Assembly (NCBI RefSeq): GCF_022458985.1
Contig: NC_061790.1
Coordinates: 14,922,397 to 14,986,396 of the forward strand
DNA length: 64,000 nucleotides
Source: Mugil cephalus
Lineage: Eukaryota; Chordata; Actinopteri; Mugiliformes; Mugilidae
Direction of reading: 5' to 3'
Shown here: in pieces, positions 32,382 to 43,448 of the stretch
How the letters are laid out: each line of letters begins with the position of its first letter
How positions within the stretch are numbered: position 1 is the stretch's first letter
Translations under genes and position numbers: made by a program
Notes under the pieces: generated by a model
Told to the model about the DNA's origin: nothing
What the model saw: only the letters and a program-made list of their open reading frames with translations
Database searches by the model: none

Positions 32382-33099
32382 GTTCGCTGGTATTTTATTT
32401 ATTTTTTTGGATGATGCACACTTAAGTGTTGACGTGGAGAATTAGAGCTGGAGTGGTGGCACACAGTCCGCCTGCCTCTGGCTGACTGAGCGCCTGTGCA
32501 AATTCCAGTGATAACTCGTGGAGACCTTTGATCCTGCAAGTTAACCAGTTAGCCAGTGCCTTCAAGGACATGCAGGTCCCCCTTCAGCTGTAAGCGTGAA
32601 ACTCTTTAAGAGCAGGAAACTGAACAGAAACACTGAAAACGTGTTTTAATCTTTTTTTTTTTTTTTTTTGACGCTTGTCAGTCAGTTTAATGTAATGTTT
32701 CAATCCTTAAGATATTCATTCGAAAAAAAGAGAAAAAGAAAAGAAAAGGTCATTACTGAATAAGATAACAGTGCTGATTGAGCCTATAGACCAGTGAGTA
32801 AGTTAGCCGGGACATACTAAAATGTTCCACATTTGCCCTTTAAATCTATAAAGTCAAATCTACAAATTCAAACTCAAATCTACAAATCTGAGTGTGTCCA
32901 ACTTTCCTCACTCTTGTCCATGGACAGTTTTAAGTCACTGATTTTACTTCCTCATTTTGTTTCTTGAATGATTTAAAAACAAATTTATTTAGAGTTTGGA
33001 CTCTGAGGAAAGTGATTATATAAATGCGGTGGTTGTGGCCCTGGAAAAATGCCCTGGACTACAGACACACACAACAAGTACAAAAAAAAAAAAAAGTCA
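32382..33099. other. Region between clic5 long-form start and enpp5 3' end
   Basis: The clic5 long-form 5' UTR and promoter are expected just right of 32381. I see no clear TATA or initiator. A poly-T run (32651-32669) and AT-rich sequence fill the rest. Confidence 0.45.
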
Positions 33100-34041
33100 G
33101 CCAGTTTCACATTAGTCCCTTTATTTCCAGAAGACTCTTTAACTCTTTCAACATGGCAAAGATAGGTCATTTTTAGACTGTAATACACATTCACATTTTA
33201 AATTCAGTGTAATAGCAAACCCATCAATTGTAACAATTTCAAATGAATCATTTTTAAATATAGTATGGATATATTTCATTTCTCTTTCAGAAAGTCAGGG
33301 GAAAATTATCAGACAACACATTTCTTTCATAAAACAATACAATTATCAGAAAATTAGCGTATAAATCCTTTCAATTTATGAATTTAAATTTCGTAAAAAG
33401 TATATATCACAGTGATGTCTGTCATTTTTTGGGCACAGGTATTAGTCAGTTCATCAAAAAGCAAAAGGAGTAAAATTGAACCAATTCTTTCTTAAAAATT
33501 GCTGAAAAAATATGAGAATATTTGATTTGCAGATTTGGATTCTACGCCTTCCTTCTGTCTTTATGCTAATTAAAAAGCTTTTTGGCAAAAGCTGCTATAT
33601 ATATATATTTATAAATTTCAAACAGCAACTACAATTTACGAGTGCAAATTAAACACATGACCTAAGAAGCCTCCAACTACTTCCCCATCATTCTGTTTCA
33701 TTTCGATCCTGTAGTGCAAATTAGGGGAACAGTTCTTGCAAGTCATGCCGAGATCGTCCTCTCAACCAAACAACAGCGAAACCCTTAAGATCCCTAAGAC
33801 CAAATACTGACCAATAGCAATTGCACTTCACATTTCACCAACAAATGGCCATGGTTATGACAGTTAACGTATCAAGAGAAAGGCAGTACACAGTCAGCTA
33901 CACAGAAAAAGAATGCCCTCCTAACACAAACTCTACGAAAAACAGACTGACACACAAACAATTGCACACCTTAGAGAGATGTTCTCTGTTAAGTTAAAAA
34001 GGCAAATGGTAACTAAAGGGCGAGGTGTGATCGGGATGATC

Positions 34042-34210
34042 TACAGTTTGGCCCATATATATTTGGACAGTGACACAATCTTCATGATTTGGACTCTACA
34101 TGCCACCACATTAGATTTGAAATTACACAACTAAAATGCAGTTCAAGTGCAGACTTTCAGGTTTAATCCAAGGGCTGAAACAAAAATATCATTTGAAATG
34201 GTTTTTACAA

Positions 34211-34245
<35 letters not shown>

Positions 34246-34910
34246 GAATTAACCATTTTTATACAAAGTCTCCTCGTTTTAAGGGCTCAAAAGTAATTGG
34301 ACAAATTAACACTACCATAAACAAAATGTTCAATGTTAATTTTTTAAGTATTGTTGAGAATCCTCTGCAGGCAATGACCACCTGAAGTGTGGAAGCCATG
34401 GACATCATCCAGCACTGTTGTCTTCTGTGAACGTCCAGGCCTGAGTGCCCAAGATCACATGTATTTTTCTTTTCCCAGACATTACCAAATAAATTTCTTT
34501 TCCTTTTGTTCAACCTAAGGATGGTCCGTTGGACTTCATAAGATCTCCTTTGACTGCATGTTGTAGCTTCACAGCAACAGCTTCTGAATGCAAATGGAAT
34601 CAACTCAGATCTTTTACCTGCTTAAATGATGAATGATTAACGAGGGAACCGCCCATGCAGCCCATGTAATAGCTTTTGAGTCAATTGTCCAATTACTTTT
34701 CGTACCTTAACAAAAGAGGTGGCTGCATATTAAATTATTGCAATTCCTAAACCCTTCCTCCAATTTGCATGTGAATACCATCAAATTACAGCTGGGAGTC
34801 TGCACTTTAAACCCACATTGAGTATACAACTGTATCTTGAACATGTTTTGGTAAAAAGATAAAATAACAAAACATGTGTCGCTGCTCAAATATATAGAGA
34901 ACTAACTGTA
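34042..34910. mobile_element. Tc1/mariner-like element with about 37-bp terminal inverted repeats
   Basis: The left end is TACAGTTTGGCCCATATATA followed by TTTGGACAGTGACACAA. The right end reverse-complemented is TACAGTTAGTTCTCTATATA followed by TTTGAGCAGCGACACAT. TA at both outer edges fits a TA target site. The interior is AT-rich with a long poly-T (34209-34242) and no intact transposase, so it is non-autonomous or decayed. This end sequence recurs widely in fish. Confidence 0.75.
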
Positions 34911-35411
34911 CGCCTAAGAGCAGCTAGCTTGGCACGTGGAGTGAGTTTTTAGTGGACCATCTGCTTCCAAATAACATTCAAAAGGAACTCTGACTGTGGC
35001 CAATCTCACAGAACTACTTTTACGTGCTTCAAAGCAACAGCCCATCCAGTGTTCAGACCACCAGGTAGAACAAGTGGTAGAAATACAAATCTACCAAGAC
35101 TTTGATTCTTCATTACTTCATGACATACAAATCTGTAATGCATAGATTTGAAAATGTCAAATTAAGCAAAGTGACTGCTGTCTAGCACGACCACTGCAGA
35201 AAGTGCAAGTATCCTTCAAAAGGCTTTGTTCAGACTGCGGTCAAATCAAGATTTAATTTCTCAAATCAGATCTTTAGGACAGACTGTCCACACGGTCGCC
35301 TGGAAGTGTTGGGATCGGATTGGAGTGTCCTGACACTGACCAAAGTATCTGCACACAGGTGCCAGTGAATATGTAGCTCTAATACAGGACCATGAGAAAT
35401 AGAAGTAGCAC

Positions 35412-35600
35412 TCACGATTCAAACCACCTCTGAATGTGGTTTAGATCCACAGATAGCACTACTTCTCCCTCTAAACAACCCCTCTTCCGTCACTCTAAGT
35501 GTCACATTGTTATTTTGATTTTAAATACAGGCTGAAGTGTACCTAGAGAAATGTGGCTGGTATCACGATTCAAACCACCTCTGAATGTGGTTTAGATCCA
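35412..35600 (+). repeat. Identical 38-bp direct repeat, two copies 151 bp apart
   Basis: Positions 35412-35449 and 35563-35600 carry the same 38 bases (start TCACGATTCAAACCACC, end GTTTAGATCCA). Both are preceded by GAGAAAT. The intervening sequence differs. Confidence 0.9.
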
Positions 35601-36338
35601 GTTTGCCAAAAAATTGTGTCCAGACATTTTAAAATAAATCTGAATACAATTTTAATAGTAACTTGCCCAGCAGTCTCCACAAGGCCTGACAAAAATTTGA
35701 CATTTTTCGATCGCACTCCCTTGAAGCAGCAGCTTGGCAGGTATGTGAAGTGTTTGAACTTCTCCACACACCTCGGTTTCCCCATGTACAAACGAGTGCA
35801 ACGCAATGAATGCCATCAAGGTAAGATTGTCTGAAGGTGCTTCCCGCCACTCTCTATGGGAAGCTTTTTCACCTCGTCTTGGAGTGTGATCTAAAACACC
35901 TAGTAAACTACTTTATATTGAACACACGGACACCTTAATATTACCCAAGTCATACTTTTGACCACCCTCACACTGCTACTGTCAGAATCCGAGGTTAAAA
36001 TTCCACTCTAAATCATTACTCGTTAAGTGACGATGAAAACACTGAGATGATATTAGGTAAAATTCACAATCAAAGCAAAGCCACTAAAAACCCATGTAAA
36101 GGTTTAGTATTTTGATTAAGCCTGCGACAGAAGCAAGCCCTAGACACTCCCCTTACACTGGAGAATGGTGCAGCTCTACATGATTAGAAGGTTAGACTTG
36201 ATCTCCGCCCACTAAAAAGTGCAGCACAATCGTGTTTAGTGGTGTAAGGGATTGATTTAGGGGATGCTTCTGGGCAGAGCGTTGTACCTTGGGGAGCAAT
36301 ACCTCCTCTTCTTTTATGTCTGCCACCCTTCGTTTCAG

Positions 36339-36757
36339 CTACAGGTGCAAGTCCTCTTGCAGCAAGGGCTGCGACATCTCCCAGCTTCTGCGTTTTAGCG
36401 CCGGGCGCTGTTTGAGCGTCACTAGTATGATGTAGACCACCAGGAAGCCCAGCACCAACACCACACCGAGGAAGGAGCCCACGACGGGAGCATAGGAGTA
36501 TCCGTTGACTTTAGGAGGAACGGGTAGATGGGGCGGGGCGACTGTGGATGGAGCCGGCACTTCAGACAGGAGGTCCTGGACATTATGGAGGGAGCCGTTG
36601 TTCGGTAGCGGGCGGATGGACAGGATGTGGCACATGAGAGGGTAAAGGTCAACAGAGCGCATGGAGGTCTTGACATATTTCTGGCGGAAGGCCGGCCCAC
36701 GAGCCACAAACACGGGCTGCATGCTGCGTAAGGTGTTGTCGTAGCCATGGTTTCCCA
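36339..36757 (-). CDS. enpp5: enpp5 last coding exon (catalytic His, membrane span, tail)
   Basis: The acceptor is TCCTCAG right of 36757 and the stop TAG is at 36341-36339. It holds GNHGYDNTLRSMQPVFVARG, DLYPLMCHILSIRPLPNNGS, a Pro-rich stalk, the single membrane span and the basic stop-transfer KQRPALKRR. Confidence 0.92.
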
Positions 36758-39384
36758 CTGAGGAGAAGAGACAATATGTTTGAGTGAGAATGTGAGATAC
36801 GTTGACGCCAATCTCTATTCTTCACGTCCCGTCAACGCACATTTATGAAATCTGGCCCTGCGTCCCTACCGGATGATTTACTACCGCCACCGCTTTCCAA
36901 ATAAATAACAGCAACGCGGCGACAAAATTGAGAATTAAATCAAAAGACGAGAGCGCAAAGACCCTAGAGGGAAGCTTAGACAGGCTAACTGCTGCTCCTA
37001 AAATTTATCAGCACTATTAAAATCCTGGAGAACTGATATTATTCTGTCACCGGCTGTTAGTAAAATCAATACAGTTTATCAGCACTGCTGCCTGCTGCTA
37101 ACAACCCACTCTATTTTTGGATTGAAGATACAATGAGGAGATTACGATCACCAGTAACCCTATGGAGGAATGTTGAAATGGACGAGGATGGACAAACCTA
37201 AGTGCATGCATGCTAATGGCTTAATGCCGCCTCCACTGTGATAAAATTCTAGAGAAATAACACCATCAGCTACCACATAATGCTACATTTTATCTAAATT
37301 TTAGCTTTCATGCATAAAATCTGCAGAGAAGTTTTTTATGACAGTGACAGCCGAAGTGTATTTCCCCATAACTGTAATCATTAGCCAACAGGAAGTGCAG
37401 ATCCAGTCCACATGACCTGCTAATAATTATCAGTAAGTGAACATAACTTTCAAAAAGTGGATCAGAGTTAGCTCACAGTAATCTATGGCCTACTGCCCGT
37501 CCACAAATAGACCAAGTGAACAGTGGAAAACCCTTTTTATGTGCACATATCGTAGTACTACATATACTATGCGTAGCTCAGCAGGTTCACATCATCTTGT
37601 CCCTGTGAGTCAGCAGGTTTTCCACCCAGCTGCAGCCTCCACCTGGTCAGTTCACTGATTAACAAGCCTTCCTCCAGAGAGGAGGAATCCAGCCATCACA
37701 TTAGTAGGTGTAGAAAAGAAAAACTCTGCGATCTCTAATCTGAAAAGGAAGTGCTTTACCTGTATCGAATTAGGAAAAATAACTGCTCTCAGAGTCAATG
37801 CGACAAAAAAAAAAAAAAAAATACAGGCCAACGCACACAAAGCAAATCTGCCTTTCTTTGTTAATTACCGCTGGTGTAACACAAGCTTCGGTTCAGTGAC
37901 TGAAATAAATCTCCTTTGAAGCTATTATTAGCGCAGACAAACGCTGCCGCTTTTACAAGCTGACATAACCCATATAATGTGAGCAGCAGCGGACCAGAAT
38001 ATTAACTCGGCACTGTTGTGATGTCTGAGCTCTGAAAAAACATACACATGAGGGGTCCGGTCCTGTTCTGCATGATGGTCCAGCCCTCCTTGGCCTCCAA
38101 GAGGATGGGCATGATCCTGATGTTGTGCTGATAATGGAGGTGCTCGGGGATGTCCTCCTTCTTGTACACCACCATGTTTGGGTTTGCATCAAGCAGCAGG
38201 CTGTACACCTCTTCCAGCTTCCCTGCATGGTGACAGACAATAGTGGAAAATGTCTTTAGGTGCAGAGATTTCTCCAAATTAAGGATTCTAGATTAAATAT
38301 TAATATTCTTATATGTATATATGTTGATTCATGTAAACATCAGAAGTTAGTTGTTCAACATTTTAGTTCATTTGGGTTACTTTCTTGCCAAGAGTAAGAT
38401 AAATGGATCAGTATTTTCCCTCTTTAGAGTACATATCTCTTCCTCCTTGCTATCTGTTCACAAGAAAGCAATGAATGCATTCCTCTAAATACTGTAGGCG
38501 ATACCTTCTTTGGGCAGGATTCCCACCACTGGACTCTTATCCACCCAGGTGTACAGGTCTCTGCTCACGTACTCGTCCAGTTCTATGATGTTATCTGCGG
38601 AGAGCTGTGCCATGCCGTGGTCACTGGTCACTATGAGGTTCACCTTCTCGTACAGTCCAGCCTTCTTCAGCTCGTTGATGAGGAAGCCAAGCTGCTCATC
38701 AATCCCCGCGATGACCACATCCATAAGTGGACTCTGAGGGCCCAGGCTGTGGCCGCTCTCATCGGGTTCCTCCCAATACAGAACGCCAAAATCCACCGCC
38801 TCCTCCTTAGGTGCGGAGAACCACTCAATAATCCGTTCCACTCTGGTTTCAAAGGAGACTGAGGCGTTGTAATGGAGGTACTGAGAGGGAAACATGCCGT
38901 GGATCTTCACATCAGACCCAGGCCACATCGCCGCTCCGCTGCGCCCTCCATCTTTCTGGATGGACACCCAGAGAGGCACGGCCTCCTCCCACCACCGGGA
39001 TTCATAAATACTGTCCGTCTCCATGGAGAAGGACTGGTTCAGAGCGGGGTCGTACATCTCATTGGCCACGATGCCGTGCGTCTCGGCGTACAGCCCCGTC
39101 ACTAAGCTGTAATGGTTGGGGAAGGTCTTGGTGATGTAAGCGTTCTCCACGTACTCCACCGTCACCCCCTCATCGCTGATGCTGTGGAAGTTGGGGGTCG
39201 GCACGCGGTCGATGTAGTCCCAGCGGAAGCCATCGAAGGACACGAGCAGCAGCTTGGGCCGGTCCTCCGCCGCGTTGTCCCGCCGCCCGTGGTGGCTCAA
39301 GCGATGGAGGGAGGCCAGAGGCAGAAGCAGGGCCCACAGGCAGAGCAAAGGACTGCAGCCTCCTCGCAGCAAGTAGCACAACAT
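36339..39384 (-). CDS. enpp5: enpp5, ectonucleotide pyrophosphatase/phosphodiesterase family member 5 (spliced)
   Basis: Three coding exons on the - strand (39384-38505, 38222-38046, 36757-36339) join in phase to 491 codons, against about 477 for human ENPP5. The start at 39384 gives a signal peptide with core LLCLWALLLPLASL. The alkaline-phosphatase-fold metal and catalytic residues are present: SFDGFRWDY, the nucleophile Thr in ITKTFPNHYS, EEPDESGH, TSDHGM and GNHGYDN. N-glycosylation sites include NQS, NAS, NRT and NGS. A C-terminal membrane span (VVGSFLGVVLVLGFLVVYII) and a short cytosolic tail ending QPLLQEDLHL make it a type I membrane ectoenzyme. SGAAMWPGSDVKIH, RVERIIEWF, GNHGYDN and the QPLLQ tail favour ENPP5 over ENPP4, although TMLRSM-side and PLPNNGS residues are ENPP4-like. 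The substrate is not predictable from the sequence. Confidence 0.88.
36758..38045 (-). other. enpp5 intron
   Basis: Noncoding. It holds an A run at 37804-37820. No repeat of a recognised family. Confidence 0.6.
38046..38222 (-). CDS. enpp5: enpp5 middle coding exon (177 bp)
   Basis: Reads KLEEVYSLLLDANPNMVVYK, KEDIPEHLHYQHNIRIMPI and EGWTIMQNRTGPLM. It ends at GTATGT. The last base joins TG of the next exon to give MLGNHGYDN, as in ENPP5. Confidence 0.9.
38505..39384 (-). CDS. enpp5: enpp5 first coding exon (signal peptide and most of catalytic domain)
   Basis: The exon itself begins at 39403 after a TCTGCAG acceptor, so an ATG further right (39417) lies in the intron and is rejected. The first ATG inside the exon is at 39384. 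The donor GTATCG follows CCCAAAGAAG (ILPKEG). It carries DGFRWDY, TKTFPNH, SGAAMWPGSD, EEPDESGH and SDHGM. Confidence 0.9.
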
Positions 39385-39529
39385 AGTGTGATGATGACAC
39401 AACCTGCAGACACACAAACTGCAAAAGTTAAGAGCTGCAACTTAAAATATCATAATATGTGAACCTGATAAACAACACTTGATGATGATTTATTTTGTTT
39501 ATGCAAAACCAGAAAAAGTCAAACAGTGT

Positions 39530-40110
39530 TAATTGGAATTTCTCACAGATTTGAAATTAAATGCTCAAAGCTTACATACAGGTCTCAATCATTTGTCACT
39601 GAAAGGGTCATCCGTGTTTTCATTTCACCCCGTCTTGACGACTGCAAGCCGCTCACTCTCACGTCTGCAGCTGGTGCAGAATGCTGCAGTTCATCTTTTA
39701 ACAAGAGCATGCAAGCGCAAGGCTTAGGATCGATTTTAAGATTTCACTGTCCTCATACAAATCACCTAATGGTCTGGCTCCGACACATCCTTCTGATCTC
39801 ATACAACCAGGAGTTACTGAGGTCAGCTGGCTTCTGGCTGTCCCTTGAACAAGACTGAAGAACATGAGAGATCAAGATTTTTCAGCTGTGACCTCCAAAC
39901 TTTGGAATTGTTTGTTCCTGCACATTAAGCAGGCCTAATCACTACCTGCTTTTAAATCCGTTCTCCTCATTTAATTTAGACTGAAAGCTGCTTTTTTTAT
40001 TATTTATCTTTTCATTGTGTTTTAATATATAACTCATTTCCCTCCTCCTTGCCTTTGCCTTTGTGGTTACATATTTTTAATGCTTTGTCTGTGGCACTTG
40101 ACAACGGCAC
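39530..40110 (+). mobile_element. Decayed L2/CR1-type LINE 3' fragment in enpp5 intron 1
   Basis: Around 39630-39720 the + strand, across frameshifts, resembles the reverse-transcriptase tail of fish L2 elements: LDDCK followed by SRLQLVQNAAVHLLTRACKR. Further on are remnants resembling FKI..YKALNGLAP and AF..CAPKLWN. Frames are broken by stops. It ends in a TTTTAAT-rich tail. It is a 5'-truncated dead copy. Confidence 0.65.
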
Positions 40111-40738
40111 TAACAATCATGCAAAGACATTTGCACGATTTTCTGACACGGACATGAATATTTTACATCTTTTTTGAACAGGCACAAAACAACAACCTGA
40201 AAGATCCTGTGAGCTGACACTGTAAGAGCTTGTTTCCCTTAATTATTAATCAAAGGCACAAATGGATATATGACTAAATGGTGGAAATAATTGCTACTGT
40301 CGGATGAATATGACAACAAAGCATGAGGTAGTAGGAAAAAGGAGTTCAGTAATTATGCCACAATAATGGTAATATATCAATGAACCCAGCTCCACAGACT
40401 GCACAGATCAGCAGTTTGTCACATTACCTCTGAAGACATGACAGCTCAGGGCAGCAATGATGTCACTGCAAACTAGGCAGACTGAGGATGCAACGACTGC
40501 AGTGCATCTGCGAGAAGCGTCTTCTTCATTTTACACGGATTCAAGTGAACCGTGCCACTCACAGCCAGTCTGCAGAGCTAACGGCTAAATCGCGCAGTTC
40601 TGCCTTGCAACAAACAATACCCACGTACACGGCCAGCGAGTCCAGTCCAGTCCGGTTCAGTTCAGCTCAGCAGCCGGAGAAACACCGAGGCGGGGAGCAG
40701 ACAGCACACGTTCAGAGCAGCGCTGTCAACAAGCTTAC

Positions 40739-40850
40739 CTCCTTATCAGATCCTGCACTGGCTCGAAGCCCCTGGCGCTGCAGCCCGAGATAAACAGCCG
40801 GACTCGGTCAGTTGCGCTCGGAGGAAGTCCCGCCTATTAACCCTGCCGGT
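40739..40850 (-). other. enpp5: Probable enpp5 noncoding first exon / transcription start region
   Basis: A good donor (GTAAGC, - strand, 40738 downward) ends a GC-rich stretch right of 40739, with no coding frame. It is the only strong donor that I see between the 39403 acceptor and the GC-rich region. The right limit is a guess. Confidence 0.4.
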
Positions 40851-40978
40851 GTCTCTTCGGCGGACGTTAAACGCATGAAGACAAAAGGCTGTCCGGAGCT
40901 TCTTGCGGGCGCATGCTTCGCCTTGTGAGGAGCTGCTCCCCTCAAATTTCTCCGTCAGACAAGGTGCACGGTTCCCAG

Positions 40979-41024
40979 TGACGTAATGTGGGATGGGGAG
41001 GAGGCTGGGAGGAGGTTATAAATA
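40979..41024 (+). promoter_or_regulatory. Promoter-like CRE plus TATA box pointing away from enpp5
   Basis: TGACGTAA (CREB/ATF half-palindrome) at 40979-40986 and TATAAATA at 41017-41024, 31 bp apart edge to edge, in a GC-rich purine-rich context. The TATA box orientation is +. No coding exon follows within 6 kb; a possible AATAAA lies at 44677. It may be a divergent noncoding transcript start beside the enpp5 promoter. Confidence 0.4.
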
Positions 41025-43142
41025 GACGTCTGGGTGTCTGTCAGGTTCAGTTTGGCTTGTGTTGGCTTGGTGTTTTATATTTTTCACAAGTGTTTTGTTT
41101 TTGTGTTATTTATACGTGTGCCTTTTAAGCCGGGGGTCTCTGCAAAAATTCGTTATGTTCTCACAATGACTCTTAAGAGCACATATGCACATTTATTTTA
41201 TTTTTTTTTTTAGGGCTGCACTCAAACTACAAATAAAAATTCGATTCAAATTCAGTAGGCTACTGATCTTAATCCCTGACCCCGCTAAAAAAAAATAACC
41301 AGAACTGTCCACTAGGTGTCAGTCAAGTCCCGTCTACAGGTGATCCAGGTCAGAGTCTGCCTTTCTTCACATTCAGAAAGAAAAATGGCATCTCAGTTAT
41401 GTTGCTGCATGGTGAGAGTGGGACTATTTCTGACCCACTGACAGCCCCTTCATCTCCAGAGAGATAAACACGGCCCTTTGTTAATGCTTACTGCTTGAAT
41501 GCGTCATAACAGCACAGGCAGTTACTAATCTGTTGGTGGAGTATAAATTCCTGTTGGACCCCTTATGGGATTGGACACATTTTATCAAATGTATTTATTT
41601 AGGAATGTTTACCATGTTAGCTCAGGACTCCTGTAAAACACTGTGACAAAATTAGCAAATTAAAATGGCCAGAAAAATGTAAATGTGAACCATCTCATGA
41701 AAACTGGACTTGGAAAGCTCCAGGAGTGGTTAAAGGGACCTTAAAGAGGCCTTTATCGTAGATTTTCATTAGAGTAATAATCCATGTCTGTCACCAAATG
41801 AAGCAACACACTTTCAATTGACTAATGAAATCATATAAAAGTTCCTCTATTTATAGTATTATGAAGCAGACGTCTGCGGAGACATTCCCGAGCTGCATCA
41901 CAAGCTGTGCATAGTTAGTATTTCATGTTCCATCATTCAGAGAGTAGCAGAGCTAATGTGGCCGACACACTCTACAAGCCACCTCAGTGTCAGTTGTAGA
42001 GTGGGTCTGTGGGAGCGAGCTGCAAGTAAACATTACTATGGTTGAACAAACATAGACCGGGCTACTGTCATGGAGACGTGGCCCAGATGCTAACGGACAA
42101 CTGACAATGGACCGAAGGGGTCATACAAGGCCGCTAATCGGCGTAGCTACTGTGAAGGGAAACAAAAACGAAATGACTTTGTGATTGCAACTTTAACTTG
42201 AAATAGTTTTGTTTGTCTGCTTTAGTTTCCGAGTTCAAATTTTGTTTTGTCAGAGATCACGGTGTGAATATATGTGGCGCTAATTTTAAGAAGCGGGAAT
42301 GACCTTTTGGAACATTTGGCAGATTAAAAAGAAACATTTGAATAACAGAATTTTTAATAATTAACCATACAACCAAAACATGTCTCCATACAGGGCTCAC
42401 TGAATGGTAACATTTGTATGAAAATCATGCGTTAATTTATGTTGCGTTTCCTTTAATGTATCACATAAGATTTTTTTTGAAAAGCATGTGGGTACAGTAA
42501 ATCACAAACACACTATAATCACATAAACAGCGAATGAATTGTACATTTGATTAAAAATACATATTTTCAGTTAGCTTTGGAATTAATTTAATTTAGAGTT
42601 CATTTAGAGCATAAATGGTGAAAGCCGTTTCCTGCGTTTCATAAGAAGATCCCATAGATTCTGTACACAGCATATTTAATACAAGGCCGATTAATTTTAG
42701 TTGATAAAAACATTATTGGATCATTGCAGGCATATTAGTAGGTATAATCTAATGTATGACCCTTAGATTTTTGCTTTTTTATTTTTTTTTGTTAGAGAGC
42801 ACAACCAAAATGCCAAAAAAAAAAAAAAAAAAAAATCTGACGTAACAACTCTTCTGTAATTTGTTTTGCTCTTTGTTTTGACTCTCTCCAAGTTATTGTC
42901 TTGTGACCTGATCAGGATGAGTTTGGTTACTTTAAATTGATTAGAGTAACAATCACGTGCTGAGTAAACTGAGAGGCCATTGTGTCATTCCTATTATTTT
43001 TAGGCATGATGGTGGTGTGACAGTGTCCAGAACTGTGGTCCACAGTTGGATATATCTACAAAGGGGTGGACTGTTTCATATCACTCTGAGTTTTCCCCTA
43101 ATGCCAACAGCATGTTAATATTGCTGGTTTTAAATGACACTT

Positions 43143-43448
43143 AAGCGATGAAACATAACATTATGACCACCTTCTGAATATCGCGTAGGTCTGTCTTGTT
43201 GCTTTTGTGACAGTTGTGACTCATTGTTTTTCATGTTTTTTTTTTTTTTTTTAATTGTTCCCAAATGTTTTTTGTGTCAGGCTGCATGCTGCTGGGGATG
43301 ACTGCTGCCATCGAGGAGTGTCATTGTTATGGGGTGGAGGTGTCTGGTCTGGTCTAGGTGGGTGGCACATGTCTAAGAATTGTCACAAGATGGTCAATGT
43401 TATTTCATTCTCTTGTCAGTGGTTTTAATGTTGTGGCTGATCAGTGTA
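43143..43448. mobile_element. About 300-bp element with imperfect terminal inverted repeats
   Basis: The left end reads ACATAACATTATGACCACC. The right end, reverse-complemented, starts TACACTGATCAGCCACAACA and continues TTAAAACCAC. These pair with mismatches. The interior shares words with the copy at 25061. It has no coding capacity and is probably a MITE-like element. The class is not identified. Confidence 0.6.

Larger units (their letters stand above)
33100..36338 (-). other. enpp5 3' UTR and/or downstream DNA
   Basis: Noncoding. The first AATAAA on the - strand after the enpp5 stop appears only at 33125-33120, so the UTR could run about 3.2 kb and would then contain the transposon at 34042-34910 and the 38-bp direct repeats at 35412-35600. 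An earlier non-canonical signal is equally possible. Confidence 0.4.

Noticed and set aside
39385-39417. Upstream in-frame ATG for enpp5 (MCVCRLCHHHT)
   Set aside because: Lies across a TCTGCAG acceptor at 39404, so it is intronic. The ATG at 39384 gives a normal signal peptide.
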